Source: Spirochaetes bacterium GWF1_49_6
GTDB lineage: Bacteria > Spirochaetota > Brevinematia > Brevinematales > GWF1-51-8
Assembly (NCBI GenBank): GCA_001829395.1
Contig: MIBD01000014.1
Span: 9,665-22,742, forward strand
Length of the DNA stretch: 13,078 bases
Direction: 5' to 3'
Shown: positions 1 through 6,383 of the stretch, in pieces
Layout: every line of letters begins with the position of its first letter
How positions within the stretch are numbered: the first letter of the stretch is position 1
Notes under the pieces: model-generated
The model's database searches: none
The model's input: only the letters and a program-made list of their open reading frames with translations
What the model was told of the DNA's origin: nothing
Made by a program: the position numbers and the translations under genes

Positions 1-146
1 ACGCCGTATGCCGTCTCGCCGGTTCCCGGTTCGATAATAGCCGTTATATCGTAATCGGTGTAGAAGTCCCATGGCTCCATTTCAAGTATCCTGTTTGCAT
101 ATTCGAAGAGTGTCTTCCATTTGGAAAGCGGAATATTTTTCTTCAT
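1..146 (-). CDS. DUF7309-like protein, N-terminal part (runs off the window)
   Basis: Only the first 48 residues lie in the window; the gene continues beyond base 1. The ATG at 146-144 is preceded by AGGG at 157-154 with a 7-base spacer, a reasonable ribosome site. The N-terminus starts MKKNIPLSKW and has an aromatic, acidic run LEMEPWDFYTDYD at about residues 21-33, followed by IEPGTGETAYG. This pattern (W, L/EYA, then EPW and D, then P-TGE) recalls the DUF7309 family, found alone or beside SEC-C and plasmid pRiA4b ORF-3 domains, whose function is not established. It starts 28 bases after the dead nucleotidyltransferase locus on the same strand, so it may share that promoter. The family call is from memory of the pattern and is tentative; the coding call is firmer. 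Confidence 0.6.
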   Translation of the reverse strand, partial: MKKNIPLSKWKTLFEYANRILEMEPWDFYTDYDITAIIEPGTGETAYG

Positions 147-174
147 GACTTTTCCCTACCCCGTACTTATTAGG

Positions 175-566
175 CTATGGCTTGATACAAGTTTCCCCCG
201 TCCCAACCCTCTTATAGAATGATTTCCCCACCCTTTCGATATGCTCCGTCAACTCCGGATTGGCGATCTCCTTTGTCACAGAGATATCCAACGTATAAGG
301 CTGATTCAGGTCGTCCATCTCATTTTCGAACTTCGCGAGTAATGGAAGATCGATCCTTTCGCCGATAAAAGTGAGATTTATATCCAAGCCGGGTTTGTAC
401 TTCCCCTTTGCGCGCGAACCGTATAATGTTGTACTCGAACACCTGAATAAACCCCATCAGTTCTAGTTCGTTCAAGTCTTTTTTTATCGATAATCTTCGT
501 CGGTTACGCAAGCGCAGTGCGAAAGTTACTAAACCTTTGTATCCATCGTATATCTTTCGTTTCCAT
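175..566 (-). pseudogene. Collapsed HI0074/HI0073-type (HepT/MntA-like) toxin-antitoxin remnant
   Basis: Read from 566 on the minus strand, a GGAG site (576-573) and ATG open METKDIRWIQRFSNFRTALA, the typical start of HI0074-like nucleotidyltransferase substrate-binding proteins. A TAA at 506-504 stands where Gln is expected. The downstream sequence TKIIDKK, then (one base out of frame after a run of seven A's, 485-479) DLNELELMGFIQVFEY, continues that family. At about 434-420 the similarity switches abruptly to the nucleotidyltransferase partner: LYGSRAKGKYKPG, then LDINLTFIGERID and PELTEHIERVGKSFYKR, ending at 175. The whole C-terminal half of the first gene and the N-terminus of the second are missing. 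The catalytic GSDID-type motif reads GLDIN, so even the residual domain should be inactive. Family membership is by motif recognition; the stop, frameshift and junction are direct readings. Confidence 0.8.
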
Positions 567-593
567 CGATTTCTCCGGTATGATCCTGATACA

Positions 594-622
594 ATTATAC
601 CAAATCCCGCCCTGTTTGTAAA
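594..622 (-). promoter_or_regulatory. Sigma-70 type promoter for the dead HI0074/HI0073 locus
   Basis: On the minus strand TTTACA (622-617) and TATAAT (599-594) are separated by 17 bases. That is five of six and six of six consensus bases at the optimal spacing. The predicted start of transcription is near 587, about 20 bases before the ATG at 566. The promoter has therefore outlived the genes it served. Confidence 0.65.
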
Positions 623-639
623 AATTCGGTGACGTAAGG

Positions 640-1773
640 TTAAACTTCCCCTGTGGTCACGAATTCGATATAATTCTCGCGTGTGATAAATTTCACCTCG
701 GAACCGGGATAGCCGTCAAGGAAGGACTGCGGCGCTTTTTGCTTTCCCCTGCCCCACTTGAATTCGTAGCCGGTGAATTTCCCGTCCATTTCTTCAATAT
801 AATCGATTTCCTGCTGAGTAATAGTTCTCCAGAAATACCGATTGCACCACACGCCGCTATAATCGTTCCGTTTCTTCCGCTCGCTGATTATAAAATTCTC
901 CCATAATGCGCCGGTATCCTGACGGAGCGCTAACGGATTAAAATTCTTGATAATCGCGTTACGGATACCGTTGTCGTAGAAATAGATTTTTCTGCCCTTT
1001 TTGATCTCGTTCCGCATATTCCTCGCTAATGACGGAAGGCGGAAAACGACAAACGTTTTTTCGAGTAGATCGATATATCGTTCTAATGTCTCTTTATCCG
1101 ATCCTATTATCTGCCCAAGCTCATTGTAACTTACTTCACTTCCTAATTGCAAAGCCAAAGCTAAAACAAGCTTTTCCAGGATTACCGGTTTTTTAATCTG
1201 CGCCATCATAAATATGTCTTTATAAAGGTAACCCTCGGAAATAAGCCGAAGCACCTCTTTTTCCTCGCCCGGCTTATTCACAACCTCGGGATAATAACCG
1301 TAAATCATCCGTTGTTCCAGAAGCCTGTTTTCTTCCATCGAGGACGTATGACCTGCCATTTCTTCAAATGAAAATGGGTACAAATGGTACTCATATTTTC
1401 TCCCGGTTAACGGCTCTTTGATACTATCGGTCAAATCGATTGCCGAGGATCCGGTTACAATAATTTGGATATCCAGGATATTATCGACCATCAATTTTAA
1501 TGTCAACCCGATGTTTTCAATCCGTTGCGCCTCGTCGATCACGACAATCCTTTTATTCCCGATGATTCCTTTCAGGCGTGTGGACGTCGGTTTTGCGAGC
1601 ATTTCGCGGACATCAGACTCGTCTCCGTTTAGCCATAAGACGTCATTTTCATATTCTACTGTTATCTGCTTCAACAAAGTCGTTTTCCCGGTTTGATGCG
1701 GACCGATAATGAGAATCGCCTTTCCCTTGAAGAATTTCTCTTGAATATTTTTTGAAATTACTCTTTCTATCAT
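640..1773 (-). CDS. AAA-family ATPase with DUF4143-type C-terminal domain
   Basis: A 377-residue protein of the large family of bacterial/archaeal ATPases with AAA_14 and DUF4143 domains. The P-loop GPHQTGKT is at residues 24-31, Walker B RIVVIDEAQ at 75-83, and a sensor-like IIVTGSS at 104-110. The segment from about 175 has a predicted winged-helix part (around 212-242, with YNELGQIIG). It is followed by the DUF4143 core with LYKDI, IYFYDNGIRNAI and LWENFI. The C-terminus carries QQEIDYIEE (320-328) and YEFKWG (336-341), resembling a restriction-endonuclease-like fold (D/E and ExK). Length is normal and the frame is intact, unlike the loci on either side. The cellular role of this family is unclear; members often sit in accessory regions. 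No substrate can be inferred. The ATG at 1773 fits the usual MI-R start of the family, but has no evident ribosome site. Confidence 0.85.
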   Translation of the reverse strand: MIERVISKNIQEKFFKGKAILIIGPHQTGKTTLLKQITVEYENDVLWLNGDESDVREMLAKPTSTRLKGIIGNKRIVVIDEAQRIENIGLTLKLMVDNILDIQIIVTGSSAIDLTDSIKEPLTGRKYEYHLYPFSFEEMAGHTSSMEENRLLEQRMIYGYYPEVVNKPGEEKEVLRLISEGYLYKDIFMMAQIKKPVILEKLVLALALQLGSEVSYNELGQIIGSDKETLERYIDLLEKTFVVFRLPSLARNMRNEIKKGRKIYFYDNGIRNAIIKNFNPLALRQDTGALWENFIISERKKRNDYSGVWCNRYFWRTITQQEIDYIEEMDGKFTGYEFKWGRGKQKAPQSFLDGYPGSEVKFITRENYIEFVTTGEV

Positions 1774-1779
1774 GGAAAA

Positions 1780-1808
1780 ATGGTATCATAACCGAATTAT
1801 TATGTCAA
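1780..1808 (-). promoter_or_regulatory. Promoter of the AAA/DUF4143 ATPase, possibly giving a leaderless transcript
   Basis: On the minus strand a perfect TTGACA (1808-1803) is followed after 17 bases by TACCAT (1785-1780), a four-of-six match to TATAAT. The expected transcription start, about seven bases on, falls at 1773, the A of the start codon. No purine-rich ribosome site lies between, the sequence before the ATG being TTTTTCC. A leaderless mRNA is inferred from this geometry. Confidence 0.5.
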
Positions 1809-1885
1809 TATTCTCGATTATAAACACTAAAATCTATTCATGATTCAGCTTATTAGCATTTTTTTTGTAATTCGTTGTACGGTTC

Positions 1886-1906
1886 ACTACATGGTATACT
1901 ACATGG
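1886..1906. repeat. Tandem 9-base direct repeat ACTACATGG
   Basis: ACTACATGG occurs at 1886-1894 and again at 1898-1906, twelve bases apart. It lies in the AT-rich gap between the ATPase promoter and the AbiE remnant terminator. The spacing could suit a repressor site, but no regulator gene or second copy supports this. Apart from this and the flanking promoter and terminator I see nothing in 1809-1998. Confidence 0.35.
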
Positions 1907-1998
1907 GTAACACTTTTTCTATATATAATAACCCTCTGTTTTAGCCTCTATATAAGCCTTTTTTATCAGATTAAAGGGGAAGGTTACAATACCTATAT

Positions 1999-2020
1999 AA
2001 AAAAAGTCTCCACAGAGACC
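1999..2020 (-). terminator. Rho-independent terminator after the AbiE remnant
   Basis: On the minus strand GTCTC (2019-2015), loop TGTG, GAGAC (2010-2006) forms a five-base-pair stem followed directly by seven T's (2005-1999). It lies 17 bases beyond the stop of the AbiEii-like remnant at 2037, as expected for its original terminator. The stem is short, hence moderate confidence. Confidence 0.6.
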
Positions 2021-2036
2021 GAAACGAGCACTGTTT

Positions 2037-2760
2037 TTATTCTGTATTAAAGGTTATTCTGCTCAACGCTTCGATAAAGAATTCCTTCGACCATACCTCG
2101 ATTTTGCTTTGATCGCTGATAAACGGCCGAATATCAGCTTTTGCTTGGTTGATATCAAGGGTTTTTATCCTTTCCAGAAGTAGTTTCCGGATCATGTTTT
2201 CATCTGTGCCCGATGAATCAGATACTTCGCCGGTTTGAACAAGACGCGCAACAAGATGATTCAAATTGACCGGAAACTGTTTTCCCGCAAACCATACTAA
2301 GTCGTACCAGTCCCTGCCCTTTACCCTTTTTCCTCACTTTCGAGCAATTAACGCATGAAGCTTACCAGCGAACATAGAAGATAGATCGAACGCCCGGATT
2401 GAATATGGATGCGGCAAAAATTGATACGTAAATATTTCCTTTTCATAAAGAAGTCTGTCGCATAGTGCCTTCTCCGGTGACGCAATCAGGAATCATAGTT
2501 GGCCGTCAATATCAATATGATGATAACCTATGGAGTAATAATCAACTGGCTGATGAATGTACCCGAAACGGCCTACTGGAGTATCAAATTGTTTTGTTTT
2601 TCCGGTAGTCAACGAAACAATCTCTTTCACTCCTTCAGGGATCAGATTCCAATAACTCAATGCATATTCGAACGAAATGTATGACGGATCGTAGATCATA
2701 TTCGTAAGGATTTCCCTTGAGTAAGGAACTGTGTTTTTATTCTTTTGGATATATAAGCAC
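2037..2760 (-). pseudogene. AbiE toxin-antitoxin remnant: AbiEi N-terminal part fused in frame to AbiEii C-terminal part, two TGA stops
   Basis: One minus-strand frame runs from about 2760 to the stop at 2037, interrupted by TGA at 2495-2493 and 2336-2334. The first part (NTVPYSREILTNMI, PSYISFEYALSYWNLIPEG, EIVSLTTGKTKQFDTPVG, then FLIASPEKALCDRLLY) is AbiEi-type antitoxin. At about 2450-2430 it changes to AbiEii toxin: FLPHPYSIRAFDLSSMFAGK, LHALIARK, stop, GKRVKGRDWYDLVWF, then NQAKADIRPFI and EVWSKEFF. The second TGA lies exactly where family members have Trp (RKW-RVKGRDW), so TGG to TGA is likely. The AbiEii N-terminal nucleotidyltransferase motif and the AbiEi C-terminus are gone, implying an in-frame deletion across the two genes. 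The AbiEi N-terminal winged helix is also missing or frameshifted upstream of 2760. Neither part should be functional as read. Motif recognition only, but several independent motifs agree. Confidence 0.8.
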
Positions 2761-2907
2761 TGAGTGCGTTCATAAGAAGTTGATTATCAAATTCCGGATA
2801 GTCAGGTATTGATACGCAGGGACATATCGTGTCTCTATGTAAAAGGAAAGTTAAATATTGTTCTATGTTTCCTCATCGAACTCCCAAAATAATTTTTCCC
2901 GAATCCC

Positions 2908-2936
2908 TTGACAACTCGCGGAAATAGATGTATAAT
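2908..2936 (+). promoter_or_regulatory. Perfect consensus sigma-70 promoter of the sulfur operon
   Basis: TTGACA at 2908-2913 and TATAAT at 2931-2936 are separated by exactly 17 bases, a full consensus match. The start of transcription should be about 2943, giving a leader of roughly 37 bases before the hcyS-like ATG at 2980. No other promoter of this quality is seen downstream, so the whole run of genes to hemA is probably read mainly from here. Such a strong core promoter on an assimilation operon suggests control by a repressor acting on the overlapping inverted repeats. Confidence 0.8.
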
Positions 2937-2968
2937 ATACTATAAATATGATAGTATTAGTAGTATAT
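2931..2968 (+). promoter_or_regulatory. Candidate operator: inverted repeats over the -10 and start of the sulfur operon
   Basis: Two nested inverted repeats overlap the -10 box and early transcript. ATACTAT (2937-2943) pairs with ATAGTAT (2951-2957) across seven bases. ATATACTA (2935-2942) pairs with TAGTATAT (2961-2968) across eighteen. Position over the promoter start is typical of repressor sites. A 14-base part (2931-2944) recurs, inverted and with one mismatch, at 12346-12359. The sequence is AT-rich, so chance symmetry is possible, and no regulator gene is in the window. Confidence 0.45.
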
Positions 2969-2979
2969 AGGAGGCGCGT

Positions 2980-3207
2980 ATGAAAATAAATATCAATGGG
3001 GATTTGAAAGAGATAATAAAAGCCCCCTTTTCAATAGGAGAATTAATTGAGCTTCAAAATGTAGAATCGCCCGATATAGTCTCCGTCCAGCTCAACGGTG
3101 GTTTTGTAGAACGCGGGAGTTTTAAGAGTACGTTTCTAAATGACGGCGACAGCGTGGATTTTCTCTATTTTATGGGAGGAGGCGCCGATGAACGGATTTA
3201 CGACTAA
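2980..3207 (+). CDS. hcyS: HcyS-like ThiS/MoaD-family sulfur carrier with a masking C-terminal tail
   Basis: A 75-residue beta-grasp protein. The start MKININGD, the central VQLNGGFV (about 36-43) and the LNDGDSVDFLYFMGGG end (53-68) are typical of ThiS/MoaD carriers. In these the terminal Gly-Gly is adenylated and turned into a thiocarboxylate. Here the glycines (66-68) are not terminal: seven residues, ADERIYD, follow. That resembles HcyS of Wolinella succinogenes (extra Ala) and QbsE of Pseudomonas (extra Cys-Phe), where a JAMM protease removes the tail; a matching protease is encoded at 5958. The start is fixed by AGGAGG at 2969-2974, five bases before the ATG. Its last 20 bases overlap the next gene, and its glycine codons form that gene's ribosome site. 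The carrier call is strong; the homocysteine-specific role rests on the neighbours. Confidence 0.85.
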   Translation: MKININGDLKEIIKAPFSIGELIELQNVESPDIVSVQLNGGFVERGSFKSTFLNDGDSVDFLYFMGGGADERIYD

Positions 3208-4420
3208 GGCCATTCACGGTGTCCGCGAGCCGGACACGCATAATGCGCTTCGGCCTCCTGTTTATGAAAGCGTTACATTCGAATTCGACTCCTCGGCAGA
3301 CTTGGAGAACGCGTTTCTGGGCAGGAAACCCGCTCATACCTACTCGCGCATTACCAACCCGACGGTCGCGGAATTCGAGAAAAGACTCACTTATCTCTCG
3401 GGAGGCCTAGGCACTATCGCGGTTTCATCCGGTATGGCGTCCATTGCCAATACTTTTCTATCGATAGCGGGCACCGGAGACAATATCGTTATCTCGCCCT
3501 TCCTGTTCGGTAACACGTTTTCCCTACTCGCATCCACCCTCAAACGGTGGGGACTGGAAATACGGCTTGCCGATTTTTCCGATATGAACGCGATCGAGAA
3601 ATTATTGGACGATCGAACCCGCGCGGTTTATCTGGAGTCTATCACAAATCCACAGCTTGCTGTATATGATATTCCTCAAATCGCGCGTATTGCAGATAGA
3701 CATGGTATTCTTGTGATTCTCGATAATACGGTAATGACCCCCTACGCTTTCGACGCGAAAGCCGCCGGAGTGCATATTGAGGTACTATCGGCGACAAAAT
3801 ATATATCGGGAGGGGGTACTGCCGTCGGCGGTGCGATTATCGATTACGGAACTTATGACTGGTCGAAGAATCCCCATCTCTATGACGATGTAAAGGCTTA
3901 CGGCCGGTTTTGTTTCCTACGGCGGCTGCGTCAGGAGGTTTACCGGAACACGGGAGCGTGTATGTCTCCGCATACCGCATACCTTCTCAGTCTCGGACTA
4001 GAAACCCTCGCGCTCAGGATAGAACGGAGTTTCGGTAACGCTCTAAAAATATCCGAATACCTGTTAGACTGGAAGGATGTAGTTTCGGTAAACTACCCAG
4101 GGTTAAGGTATTCCGGGTACCGTCAGATTTCCGAACAATTATTCGACGGACGCTTCGGCGGAATCCTAACCTTTTCGCTGAAGAATAAGGAAGACTGCTA
4201 CCGTTTCATGGATGCGTTGAAAATAATCCGGCGCGCGACGAATATCAACGATAATAAGACTCTGATTATCCACCCCGCGTCTACTATATATTGTGAATTT
4301 TCGCCGGAGGAACGTGCGAGACTCGGTGTATCCGATACTATGCTGCGGCTGTCCGCGGGTATCGAAGATATCGATGACCTGATTGCGGATATAGGACAAG
4401 CGTTAAACGTTTTGGGTTAA
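3188..4420 (+). CDS. metY: MetY-like PLP enzyme (O-acetyl/succinylhomoserine sulfhydrylase type)
   Basis: A 410-residue member of the Cys/Met metabolism PLP family (fold type I). Visible are TYSRITNPT (51-59), the cofactor-binding SSGMASI (80-86), the ILDN Asp (D179), and SATKYISGGG with the Schiff-base lysine K204. Late motifs IHPAST (361-366) and LRLSAGIED (386-394) are also present. The product would be homocysteine, made from an activated homoserine and sulfide or, here more likely, the thiocarboxylate of the carrier encoded just upstream, as MetY does in Wolinella succinogenes. A longer in-frame ATG exists at 3140, but 3188 is chosen: AGGAGG at 3177-3182 lies five bases before it, and the encoded MNGFTTKAIH start is normal for the family. 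It overlaps the carrier gene by 20 bases, which implies coupled translation. A cystathionine gamma-synthase or lyase is the alternative, but context favours a sulfhydrylase. Confidence 0.85.
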   Translation: MNGFTTKAIHGVREPDTHNALRPPVYESVTFEFDSSADLENAFLGRKPAHTYSRITNPTVAEFEKRLTYLSGGLGTIAVSSGMASIANTFLSIAGTGDNIVISPFLFGNTFSLLASTLKRWGLEIRLADFSDMNAIEKLLDDRTRAVYLESITNPQLAVYDIPQIARIADRHGILVILDNTVMTPYAFDAKAAGVHIEVLSATKYISGGGTAVGGAIIDYGTYDWSKNPHLYDDVKAYGRFCFLRRLRQEVYRNTGACMSPHTAYLLSLGLETLALRIERSFGNALKISEYLLDWKDVVSVNYPGLRYSGYRQISEQLFDGRFGGILTFSLKNKEDCYRFMDALKIIRRATNINDNKTLIIHPASTIYCEFSPEERARLGVSDTMLRLSAGIEDIDDLIADIGQALNVLG

Positions 4421-4431
4421 CGGAGGCTGCA

Positions 4432-5238
4432 ATGGATTTTTCTGACGAACAGCTGGAACGTTACAGCAGGCATATTCTCCTGAAGGACATCGGTATAGAA
4501 GGGCAGGAAAAAATACTTTCCGGGAGCGTCCTGATTATCGGGGCGGGCGGATTGGGCGCGCCAATAGCGCTCTATCTCGCCGCCGCAGGTGTCGGAAAGA
4601 TCGGTATCGCCGATTTCGATAAAGTCGAGCTTTCCAATCTACAGCGTCAGGTAATTCATTTTACCTCTGATATCGGTAAACGCAAGGTGGACTCTGCGGC
4701 GGAGAAAATGAAAGCGATCAATCCGGATGTCGAGACTGTGGTTTACAGCGACTATCTCAACTCCCATAATATCCGGGATGTCATTCGCGACTACGATTTC
4801 GTAATCGACGGGACGGATAATTTTGCGTCGAAGTTTCTCATCAACGATGCGTGCGTGTTCGAGGGCAAACCTTTTTCCCACGGCGGAATCCTGCGTTTTG
4901 ACGGACAGACCATGACTGTTATCCCTAACGTCACGCCCTGCTACCGTTGCGCGTTCCATGAGCCGCCTCCGGCGAACGCGGTTCCGACCTGTTCGCAGGC
5001 CGGTGTATTAGGTCCGGTTGCGGGGATGCTCGGAACTATTCAGGCAACCGAGGCGTTGAAGTTTCTTACAGGCGCGGGGGAACTCCTGACAGGCCGGCTC
5101 CTAATATTCAACGCGAAAACCATGCGCTTCAGGACGGTAGAGATCAGGAAGAATCCGAATTGTCCCGTCTGCGGCGATCATCCTTCCATAACAGAGTTGT
5201 TTGACGGCGAACAGGCGATATGCGATCTGAAGCATTAA
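4432..5238 (+). CDS. hcyF: HcyF-like E1 enzyme (ThiF/MoeB/HesA family), activates the sulfur carrier
   Basis: A 268-residue ThiF/MoeB-type adenylyltransferase. The N-terminal ERYSRHILL (9-17) is typical of the family. The nucleotide-binding GAGGLG is at 37-42 and SNLQRQV at 68-74. DGTDNF is at 126-131. Two zinc Cys pairs are present: CYRC (C170, C173) and CPVC (C244, C247). TCSQAGVLG places a candidate active-site Cys at 187, equivalent to the conserved MoeB/ThiF cysteine. There is no C-terminal rhodanese domain, so the sulfur donor must be another protein or sulfide. In the HcyS pathway this enzyme adenylates the trimmed carrier and helps form its thiocarboxylate. It starts 11 bases after the PLP enzyme, with GGAGG five bases before the ATG. 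MoeB or ThiF for cofactor synthesis is possible, but no molybdopterin or thiamin genes are nearby. Confidence 0.85.
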   Translation: MDFSDEQLERYSRHILLKDIGIEGQEKILSGSVLIIGAGGLGAPIALYLAAAGVGKIGIADFDKVELSNLQRQVIHFTSDIGKRKVDSAAEKMKAINPDVETVVYSDYLNSHNIRDVIRDYDFVIDGTDNFASKFLINDACVFEGKPFSHGGILRFDGQTMTVIPNVTPCYRCAFHEPPPANAVPTCSQAGVLGPVAGMLGTIQATEALKFLTGAGELLTGRLLIFNAKTMRFRTVEIRKNPNCPVCGDHPSITELFDGEQAICDLKH

Positions 5239-5250
5239 ACGGAGGTTAAA

Positions 5251-5733
5251 ATGGCTGATAAAAAGAAAAAACTGTCGCTCATTGTTTTCAGCGGCGATTT
5301 CGATAAACTGGTGGCGGCGTTCACCCTCGCGAGCGGAGCGGCCGCTGTGAATTATGAGGTCAATCTCTTTTTCACATTTTGGGGCCTCAACGCGGTCAAG
5401 AAAGCGAAGGGACGTCGTTTTACCGGTAAGGGCTTTCTCGCGCGGGTCTTCGGCTTCCTGATGGGTGGACGGAAAAACGTCCCTTTAAGCCGTATGAACT
5501 TCGGCGGGATGAGCCCGAGGCTGATGACCGGGATGATGAAAAAGAGGAACGTCGCGACATTGAACGAACTGGTCGAAGCGTCGATCGCCCTCGGGGCGAA
5601 GTTCTACGCCTGCGAGATGTCGATGGTCATACTCGGCTTGACATTGGACGATTTTATCCCCGAGGTCAAGGAAGTCCTGGGAGTAGCGAAATTCCTCGAA
5701 ATTTCCCAGGACGGCGAAACTCTGTTCATTTAG
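5251..5733 (+). CDS. DsrE/DsrF-like (DrsE_2) sulfur-relay protein
   Basis: A 160-residue protein of the DsrE/DsrF/DsrH-like superfamily, DrsE_2 branch. The N-terminus KKLSLIVFSGDFDKLVAAF (6-24) and later NYEVNLFFTFWGL (34-46) match the Rossmann-like core of these proteins. The late FYACEMSMVILGL (118-130) carries the single conserved cysteine C121, the usual persulfide carrier. The middle is basic and Gly/Met-rich. Relatives bind or shuttle sulfane sulfur, often with TusA. A TusA-family gene follows nine bases later. Its exact job in an assimilation operon is not established. I infer that it helps move reduced sulfur between the sulfite reductase/TusA module and the E1/carrier pair. The ribosome site GGAGG lies about seven bases upstream of the ATG. 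The gene is intact. Confidence 0.8.
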   Translation: MADKKKKLSLIVFSGDFDKLVAAFTLASGAAAVNYEVNLFFTFWGLNAVKKAKGRRFTGKGFLARVFGFLMGGRKNVPLSRMNFGGMSPRLMTGMMKKRNVATLNELVEASIALGAKFYACEMSMVILGLTLDDFIPEVKEVLGVAKFLEISQDGETLFI

Positions 5734-5742
5734 AGGTGAAAC

Positions 5743-5964
5743 ATGGAAATACTGGATATTACAAAAGAACATTGCCCCATGACGTTTGTGAAAACAAAGC
5801 TCCGGCTGTCGAAGATGAAACGCGGCGAACGGGTGGAAGTCCTCCTCCTCGAAGGAGAGCCGCTCGATAACGTGCCCAAGTCGGTCACGGAACAGGGCGA
5901 TAAGGTGATCGGAATCGCGCACCTGAAGAGCGGTATTCACAGCGTGGTAATCGAAAAATGCTGA
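5743..5964 (+). CDS. TusA-family sulfurtransferase
   Basis: A 73-residue TusA-like protein. The active-site motif is CPMTFVKTKL (C11), followed by MKRGERVEVLLLEGEPLDNV, a core also seen in the TusA domain at the end of the downstream sulfite reductase (CPMNFVKTKM, DDGEPIQNVP). The second proline of the classical CPxP is replaced by Thr, as in other members of this subfamily. The protein ends in a cysteine (C73), which could be a second thiol. TusA proteins carry sulfur as a persulfide on the N-terminal Cys. Here this copy probably passes sulfur within the HcyS module. It begins nine bases after the DsrE-like gene (AGGTG just upstream) and overlaps the next gene by seven bases (ATGCTGA), so the two are likely translationally coupled. 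Confidence 0.85.
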   Translation: MEILDITKEHCPMTFVKTKLRLSKMKRGERVEVLLLEGEPLDNVPKSVTEQGDKVIGIAHLKSGIHSVVIEKC

Positions 5965-6383
5965 AGATAATAAGAAGCGTTTATGACAAGGCGGTCGCCC
6001 ATGCGAAGCGGGAGGCTCCGCTCGAAGCGTGCGGGTATTTCGCGGGCAATGACGGCGCTGTGACGGAAATCTATAAGCTGACAAACACAGACCGAAGCGG
6101 CGAACATTACGCAATGGACCCGTCGGAACAATTCGCGGCGCTGAAGTCCGCGCGTGGAAAGGGCTTATCCCTTATCGCGGGTTATCATAGCCATCCCGCG
6201 TCTCCAGCGCGCCCCTCCGTGGAAGATATCCACCTGGCGTACGATCCCAATCTTCTCTACGTTATCGTTTCGCTGGCGGAAAAGGAACCGGTTACGAAGG
6301 TGTTTGAAATTAGAAATGGCGATGTGACTCCGGTCGCGTTGGAGGTGATCGATGATAACATACAAAATACCGGAAAAACTTGA
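5958..6383 (+). CDS. hcyD: HcyD-like JAMM/Mov34 (M67) metalloprotease
   Basis: A 141-residue single-domain JAMM protease. All zinc and catalytic positions are present: Glu E23 in PLEACGY, then HSHP (H77, H79), and after seven residues SVED with S87 and D90, matching E...H-S-H-x7-S-x2-D exactly. Bacterial relatives (Mec+, QbsD, HcyD) remove residues after the Gly-Gly of small sulfur carriers. That is the role expected here, because the hcyS-like carrier in the same operon ends in seven extra residues. In Mec+ the substrate is a cysteine adduct on CysO, so release of an amino-acid adduct is the alternative. The start overlaps the TusA stop by seven bases. The last 32 bases overlap the sulfite reductase gene. 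There is no signal peptide; it should act in the cytoplasm. Confidence 0.88.
   Translation: MLKIIRSVYDKAVAHAKREAPLEACGYFAGNDGAVTEIYKLTNTDRSGEHYAMDPSEQFAALKSARGKGLSLIAGYHSHPASPARPSVEDIHLAYDPNLLYVIVSLAEKEPVTKVFEIRNGDVTPVALEVIDDNIQNTGKT

Noticed and set aside
2334..2495. In-frame TGA codons in the AbiE remnant as recoded Trp or selenocysteine
   Set aside because: The same frame uses TGG for Trp, several intact genes here end in TGA (cysH, the TusA gene, the DUF2061 gene), and the locus also lacks whole domains. Decay explains it better.
2805..2860. Small imperfect hairpin GGGACA-TATCG-TGTCTC as a terminator
   Set aside because: The stem is short with a wobble pair, and no T tract follows on either strand.
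3140..3187. Longer N-terminus for the PLP enzyme starting at 3140
   Set aside because: The extra 16 residues overlap the carrier core, have no ribosome site and are not family-like. The AGGAGG before 3188 decides the start.
5485..6114. Minus-strand open frame of 209 codons
   Set aside because: It is antisense to three well-supported genes (DsrE-like, TusA, JAMM protease) with no family motifs.
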